From: Rhodococcus erythropolis NBRC 15567
Lineage (GTDB): Bacteria; Actinomycetota; Actinomycetes; Mycobacteriales; Mycobacteriaceae
Assembly: GCF_001552595.1 (NCBI RefSeq)
Contig: NZ_BCRM01000003.1
Span: forward strand, 124,001-188,000
Direction: 5' to 3'
Length of the DNA stretch: 64,000 bases
Part shown: positions 60,030 to 64,000 of the stretch, piece after piece
Layout: each line of letters starts with the position of its first letter
Numbering within the stretch: the first letter of the stretch is position 1
Program-made: the position numbers and the translations under genes
Notes under the pieces: model-generated
Database searches by the model: none
Told to the model about the DNA's origin: nothing
What the model saw: the letters and a program-made list of their open reading frames with translations, nothing else

Positions 60030-60075
60030 GAGCAGGGTGCGAGTACCGATGTACGATCGGCTCGTGACCCTGCTC
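60030..60075 (+). terminator. Long hairpin downstream of the thioesterase gene
   Basis: GAGCAGGGT (60030-60038) pairs with ACCCTGCTC (60067-60075), continued by CGAG/CTCG and CCGAT/ATCGG inside (about 18 bp in all). It may terminate the thioesterase transcript, or be the first hairpin of a trpB2 leader, since the possible leader-peptide ATG lies in its apical part. Confidence 0.55.
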
Positions 60076-60105
60076 ACTGCGCACCTCTGGTGGCCCGACC
60101 GCTGA
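60049..60105 (+). CDS. Possible Trp leader peptide upstream of trpB2
   Basis: An 18-codon open frame translating to MYDRLVTLLTAHLWWPDR with tandem Trp codons at 60088-60093, four codons before the stop. It lies 144 bp before trpB2, between competing stems: CACC/GGTG over the Trp codons, GACCG/CGGTC at 60097-60110, GGACC/GGTCC at 60132-60151, GGATC/GATCC at 60168-60180. Tandem Trp codons in a short leader before a tryptophan gene are the mark of ribosome-mediated attenuation. In-frame GTG codons at 60028 and 60037 are alternative starts; no strong ribosome site is seen, which lowers confidence. Confidence 0.45.
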   Translation: MYDRLVTLLTAHLWWPDR

Positions 60106-60248
60106 CGGTCAGCCGCAACTGCGTGCTGCCCGGACCGACATCGGGTGGTCCAGCAGGCTCCTCTCCAGGATCCCCGATCCGGCAAATGCCGTACGCGTCG
60201 TCGCTACGACCGCCAAGATCAGGTACCGAATCCACGAAGGAGAGTTAG

Positions 60249-61550
60249 TTGACCACCACCCCACTCAACCGTTCGCTCGAGCCTTTGGGCGTCTCCATCC
60301 CGTCGAAAGTGCCGACGCACTGGTACAACCTGGCGGCTGACCTCCCCGAGCCTGTTCCCCCGCACCTGCATCCGGGCACTCGTGAGCCGCTCGGCCCTGA
60401 GGACTTGGCGCCGCTGTTCCCGATGAACCTCATCGCGCAGGAAGTCGCAACCGAGCGCTACATCGAGATCCCGGAGACGGTTCGCGAGATCTACGGCATG
60501 TGGAGGCCATCTCCCCTGTTCCGTGCGCATCGACTCGAGCGCGCTCTGGGCACGCCTGCCCGCATCTACTACAAGTACGAAGGCGTGAGCCCGGTCGGTT
60601 CACACAAGCCGAATACTGCTGTCGCGCAGGCGTACTACAACGCGATCGAAGGAACCACCAAGCTCACCACCGAAACCGGCGCAGGCCAGTGGGGTGCGTC
60701 GCTGTCGTTCGCGGGCGCACTGCTCGGACTCGACGTCGAGGTGTGGCAGGTTCGCTCCTCCTTCGATTCGAAGCCGTACCGACGCATCCAGATGGAGGCG
60801 TACGGCGGAATCTGTCACCCGTCGCCTTCCGACCTGACGGAAGCCGGACGCGCACTGTTGAAGTCGCATCCCGACACCACCGGCTCGCTTGGTATGGCGA
60901 TCAGTGAGGCCGTCGAGGTCGCTGCGCAGGATCCGAACACGCACTACTCACTCGGTAGCGTGCTGAACCACGTCATGCTTCACCAGACCGTGATCGGTCA
61001 GGAAGCAATGGTCCAGCTCGAAGAGGCCGGCGACGCCGTCCCCGACACCGTGTTCGGTTGCGCCGGTGGCGGTTCCAACCTCGCCGGACTCACCTTCCCG
61101 TTCCTGGGACGAAACCTTCGCGAAGGCACCAAGACTCGTCTGGTCGCCTGCGAGCCTTCGGCATGCCCGTCCCTCACCCAGGGCGAGTACCGCTACGACT
61201 TCGGTGACGTCGCCGGGTTGACGCCGCTGCTCAAGATGCACACTCTGGGTAAGGACTTCGTTCCCCCGGCGATCCATGCGGGTGGCCTTCGCTACCACGG
61301 CATGTCGCCGATGGTCTCGCATGCGGTCAACCTCGGACTCATGGATGCGATTGCCGTCGATCAGGACGACGCGCTCCAGGCCGGTCTGATTTTCGCCCGC
61401 GCCGAAGGGATCATCCCGGCTCCGGAATCAACCCACGCGGTTGCCGGCGCCATCGCTCACGCTCGCGCCGTCACCGAACCCGAGGTGATTGTGATCGGAC
61501 TGTCGGGCAACGGTCAGTTGGATCTCCCGGCGTACTCGCCTTACGTCTGA
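60249..61550 (+). CDS. trpB2: Tryptophan synthase beta-like protein TrpB2
   Basis: A 433-residue PLP enzyme of the TrpB2 type, longer than TrpB1 and with the TrpB2-specific N terminus ([20 protein letters not shown]). The PLP lysine is Lys120 in [10 protein letters not shown]; the catalytic Glu is in [10 protein letters not shown] and the phosphate loop in [12 protein letters not shown]. It condenses indole (or possibly O-phosphoserine-derived intermediates in some TrpB2) with serine. TTG start at 60249 with GAAGGAGAG 5 nt upstream. No trpA or other trp gene is adjacent. Followed by a hairpin. Confidence 0.9.
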   Translation: MTTTPLNRSLEPLGVSIPSKVPTHWYNLAADLPEPVPPHLHPGTREPLGPEDLAPLFPMNLIAQEVATERYIEIPETVREIYGMWRPSPLFRAHRLERALGTPARIYYKYEGVSPVGSHKPNTAVAQAYYNAIEGTTKLTTETGAGQWGASLSFAGALLGLDVEVWQVRSSFDSKPYRRIQMEAYGGICHPSPSDLTEAGRALLKSHPDTTGSLGMAISEAVEVAAQDPNTHYSLGSVLNHVMLHQTVIGQEAMVQLEEAGDAVPDTVFGCAGGGSNLAGLTFPFLGRNLREGTKTRLVACEPSACPSLTQGEYRYDFGDVAGLTPLLKMHTLGKDFVPPAIHAGGLRYHGMSPMVSHAVNLGLMDAIAVDQDDALQAGLIFARAEGIIPAPESTHAVAGAIAHARAVTEPEVIVIGLSGNGQLDLPAYSPYV

Positions 61551-61558
61551 CGCCGTCG

Positions 61559-61592
61559 GTGTGGTGGTCTCGTGTGTACGAGGCCACCACAC
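61559..61592 (+). terminator. Hairpin terminator after trpB2
   Basis: GTGTGGTGGTCTCGT (61559-61573) pairs with 61578-61592 (14 Watson-Crick pairs and one G-T), loop GTGT, 8 bp after the trpB2 stop. Confidence 0.82.
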
Positions 61593-61692
61593 TTCGTCAC
61601 ACCGAGCACGTGGGATCGATTTCGAGGTCGGCATCGAGCCGGCCGTCCGCGAAACGAACCGATCAGTTTGCTCGATCGGTTACGGTCTTTCG

Positions 61693-63117
61693 ATGCAGCT
61701 TCGGTTGAAGGAACACTGGAAACTGGTCGCCCTCGGACTGGCGTTGATCGTGGCGATCGCGTTCATCGTCGTATCGGCACTCTCCGACTCCAGTGAGGCG
61801 GCCTCGCCGAAGCAGAAGATAGGCGGTCCGATCGTCGAGCAGGGGGTTGTCGACGTGGACCTCTCCGATCCTCCGCAACAAGCCTGGGAACTCGATGTTC
61901 GAACGCTCACGGACAACTCCGGCGACGTGCTGCTGTCGATGCCTTCCGGCCTCGATAGCTACTACGGCTACGGCAACACGTACCAAGTCGGTGACGTGCT
62001 GGTGGCCGCGACTGCTTATCCCCTTCCCAAGACCGACGAGTCTTCGTCGAGTCAGGGAGTCGGTGCCGTCACACTGGTCGGTGTGAATCCCGACGACGGA
62101 AGTCCGCTGTGGAAAACGCGAATCGGCGGAGTCATCGGCCAGTGCAGTCAGCAGAACGAATCCACGATCATCGCGTGCTGGGGCGATCGACGGATGATCT
62201 TTGTCGATACCGCGACCGGAACTCTTATGTCCGACCTCGGAACCGACTTCGATCTCAATGGCGCCGTCATCACCGGAGACACCGTGTACACGTCCGGCGA
62301 AAGGATGGACGGAACGATTCGAACACGAATTCTCGCCAGCGGCAACACAACCAACTTAACGGCCAACTTCGTTCGCACCTTCGAACCAAGTGAGAAGTTC
62401 GGGGCCGTCTACACGGTCCCTCACACCGACACTGTCATTGCGATGGAACAGGGCGATGGCGGGGACCCACAGTACCGCTATCGAATCTACGATCTGGATT
62501 CCGGCGCCGAACGATTCAGATTCGAGGGCGATTCGCTTGTCCCGGCCGGGAATGGATTGTTCCTGACTAGTGTCGGCGGCAGGTCAGGTTATGCAGGAAC
62601 CCAAAACCTCTTGGCTTCCGATGGATCCACGATTCGTGCGATACCGATTCCCTCGTACTCATCGTCGTCCTACCCAAGTAAGTCCTCGACGGGCCTGCCG
62701 ATGTTTCTCGGCGACGGCGCCTACGACCCGGATTCCGGTGACGAACTTTGGCGCAGTTCACAAATCGTCAATACCGAGATGGCCGGGACGGGAAGCGCCA
62801 TCGCCGCAGTGGTAGGTAAAACAATCCTGGTCACGTCGCCGGAGACGCGCACAATCTCGGGTCTCGACATCGAGAGTGGCCGACAGCTGTGGCAAACACC
62901 CTGGCAAGACGCGTACTGGGTTCGCAACGGCGCGACCGACGGCGACTACTTCGTCTTCAGCGACTACACCGGAATGCATTCGATCAGGGCTCGCGACGGA
63001 AAGATGATGTGGTCGGTTCCCCTTCCCCCAGAAGTCGATCCGCGCGGAGTCGTCGTCTCGAATGCCGGCAAAAACGTGTCGTTCTCCTGGCAGAATCATT
63101 TCACCGTTTGGCGATAG
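61693..63117 (+). CDS. Membrane-anchored PQQ-like beta-propeller protein
   Basis: A 474-residue protein with one N-terminal membrane helix (LVALGLALIVAIAFIVVSAL, about 11-30) and an extracytoplasmic beta-propeller of PQQ-like repeats: GVNPDDGSPLWKTRIGG, DSGAERFRFEGDS, DPDSGDELWRSSQIV, DIESGRQLWQTPWQD, RDGKMMWSVPLPP, each with the D/G-x-x-W signature. No enzymatic residues were identified; a scaffold or BamB-like role is possible. ATG 61693 was chosen because the extension to 61561 covers the trpB2 terminator. Confidence 0.75.
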   Translation: MQLRLKEHWKLVALGLALIVAIAFIVVSALSDSSEAASPKQKIGGPIVEQGVVDVDLSDPPQQAWELDVRTLTDNSGDVLLSMPSGLDSYYGYGNTYQVGDVLVAATAYPLPKTDESSSSQGVGAVTLVGVNPDDGSPLWKTRIGGVIGQCSQQNESTIIACWGDRRMIFVDTATGTLMSDLGTDFDLNGAVITGDTVYTSGERMDGTIRTRILASGNTTNLTANFVRTFEPSEKFGAVYTVPHTDTVIAMEQGDGGDPQYRYRIYDLDSGAERFRFEGDSLVPAGNGLFLTSVGGRSGYAGTQNLLASDGSTIRAIPIPSYSSSSYPSKSSTGLPMFLGDGAYDPDSGDELWRSSQIVNTEMAGTGSAIAAVVGKTILVTSPETRTISGLDIESGRQLWQTPWQDAYWVRNGATDGDYFVFSDYTGMHSIRARDGKMMWSVPLPPEVDPRGVVVSNAGKNVSFSWQNHFTVWR

Positions 63118-63373
63118 GCCGGCAACATCACCGATACTGTGTCGCACTGACCAGCCAGTTCAGCAGCAAGCAAAGGGCTAGACGTGCAGCATGAATGGCC
63201 ACAATCCAGTCTGGCGCGTTTGTTCAATTTCGGGGGAACGATCTCGAACAACTGCATATATCTCCGCGACTCCAATTTCGGAAAGATCAGACCAGACCTG
63301 CAGTGAAGGGGTGCGTAAAAATCGCACCGACTCAGGTATCTGATCCAATCCAACCGTAAAGGGAGCCAACGGG

Positions 63374-63691
63374 ATGGACGCGAAATCCCCTATTTGCAGT
63401 CGGCAACAAATTGTCCAGTTTGCGCGCAAACATCTGCGTACCGGGGGACCGAACTCAGACCAAATTCGTCGTCATTTCGGTTTGCAAAAACGCGCGTTCT
63501 TCACGCAGCTCGACACCCATCTGGACGATTCTGCACTTTCAATGCCCGAAAAAGTTGCACTCCGCCGCATCTGCCGACAGGAGGATAGAAGGTGCCCGAT
63601 CAAACGTATGAACGTCTCAGCAGGTCAAGCCAACCCACCCCGGCCGATGTACGACGCGCTTCCTTTCCCACCCCAGAACCATCATGCTTGA
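63374..63691 (+). CDS. Small putative HTH protein (DUF3263-like)
   Basis: A 105-residue frame whose first 70 residues resemble the DUF3263 pattern seen in actinobacterial small DNA-binding proteins: RQQIVQFARKHLRTGGPNSD, then IRRHFGLQKRAFFTQLDTHL and PEKVALRRICRQEDRR. The tail is proline-rich and low in predicted structure. ATG 63374 has ACGGG upstream, a weak ribosome site. The base composition of this stretch is less GC-rich than the neighbouring genes. It may instead be a chance frame, as two others overlap it. Confidence 0.45.
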   Translation: MDAKSPICSRQQIVQFARKHLRTGGPNSDQIRRHFGLQKRAFFTQLDTHLDDSALSMPEKVALRRICRQEDRRCPIKRMNVSAGQANPPRPMYDALPFPPQNHHA

Positions 63692-63757
63692 CGATCGAAA
63701 GCCCCGAACTACGTTGAGCCGCTGGATTCTTCCGCAGTCCCCTCTTCTCGGTTGGGA

Positions 63758-64000
63758 TCATCGGAGATCTAACAACCGCGCGACTTTCAGACTTAAATGC
63801 AATGCCAACCGGTCGTCGCCGTTTGCCAAGTCTGCGCGTGTTATCTCCTGAATTCGCCGCAAACGATAGTACAAGCTCCCTCGATGCACACAGAGCGCCT
63901 CGGACGTTCGCTTTACGTCACCGGCATTGTCCAAAAAGCTCTCCAGCGTCGCGAGAAGAGCCTCACTTTTTGAGTCCTCATGGCTGAGCAAGGACTGCAA
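63758..64000 (-). CDS. PucR-family regulator, C-terminal end (gene continues past the window)
   Basis: The last 80 codons of a PucR/CdaR-type regulator; the N terminus lies beyond 64000. It shows the PucR C-terminal helix-turn-helix: LLATLESFLDNAGDVKRTSE, LCVHRGSLYYRLRRIQEITR, and the closing LALHLSLKVARLLDL. Such proteins usually activate purine, sugar-diacid or amine catabolic genes. The target is unknown because the neighbour is outside the window. The TTG at 64000 should not be read as the true start. Confidence 0.85.
   Translation of the reverse strand: MQSLLSHEDSKSEALLATLESFLDNAGDVKRTSEALCVHRGSLYYRLRRIQEITRADLANGDDRLALHLSLKVARLLDLR

Overview
The window reads as chromosome of a Rhodococcus-type mycolic-acid actinomycete, most likely of the R. 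erythropolis/qingshengii group. This is inferred from the high G+C, frequent GTG/TTG starts, tight stop/start overlaps (ATGA, GTGA, TGATG), F420 enzymes, a complete mce operon, a resuscitation-promoting factor and strong protein resemblance to the Mycobacterium tuberculosis cholesterol locus. No rRNA, tRNA, CRISPR array, phage or insertion sequence was recognised. All function calls come from reading the sequence and family knowledge; no database search was run.

Layout. (1) 1-8.8 kb is a KstR-type side-chain block: an F420 LLM oxidoreductase, divergent from a DUF35 protein plus two cysteine-less thiolase-fold proteins (Ltp4, Ltp3), a second LLM enzyme, a SnoaL-like protein and a VOC protein; then cyp125 divergent from fadA5 and a Ddn-like F420 protein. 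Three KstR-like palindromes sit at the two divergent promoters. (2) 8.8-10.1 kb holds a small putative DNA-binding protein and an odd GyrA-like/GNAT protein. (3) 10.1-14.6 kb is the first ring C/D block (SDR, echA20, ipdA, ipdB, ipdC) behind a KstR2-like palindrome. (4) 14.7-19.6 kb has an IclR regulator, a KshA-type Rieske oxygenase with a small CxxC partner, a winged-helix protein and a tandem-domain TetR regulator. (5) 20.1-30.0 kb is the mce4 steroid importer (yrbE4A/B, mce4A-F, a Mas protein, an MpaB-like protein). (6) 30-38 kb is mixed: Rpf, Nudix, DUF1023, DUF2277, a BASS transporter, a siderophore-binding lipoprotein, TetR with a CYP102-like P450, and a DUF4333 lipoprotein.

(7) 38.0-47.6 kb is the second ring C/D block: fadA6, kstR2, an ipdF-like SDR and fadE30 on the minus strand, divergent across a consensus KstR2 site from fadD3, an enoyl-CoA hydratase and fadE31-32-33. 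(8) 47.8-64 kb is general metabolism: SDR, alpha/beta hydrolase, HAD phosphatase, a MarR-controlled VOC/pirin/maleylacetate-reductase unit, Lrp with alanine dehydrogenase, an aldo-keto reductase, a TetR/SRPBCC/old-yellow-enzyme unit, a thioesterase, trpB2 with a possible Trp leader peptide, a PQQ-propeller protein and the end of a PucR regulator.

Together the steroid genes would import sterol (Mce4), oxidise and thiolyse the side chain (CYP125, FadA5, Ltp proteins), attack the nucleus (KshA) and degrade the C/D-ring remnant HIP (FadD3, FadE30, IpdF, IpdC, EchA20, IpdAB, FadE31-33, FadA6). The most useful regulatory observations are a perfect CRP/GlxR-type palindrome in front of mce4, a near-perfect one in front of rpf, and repeated elements upstream of mce4 beside the tandem TetR gene.
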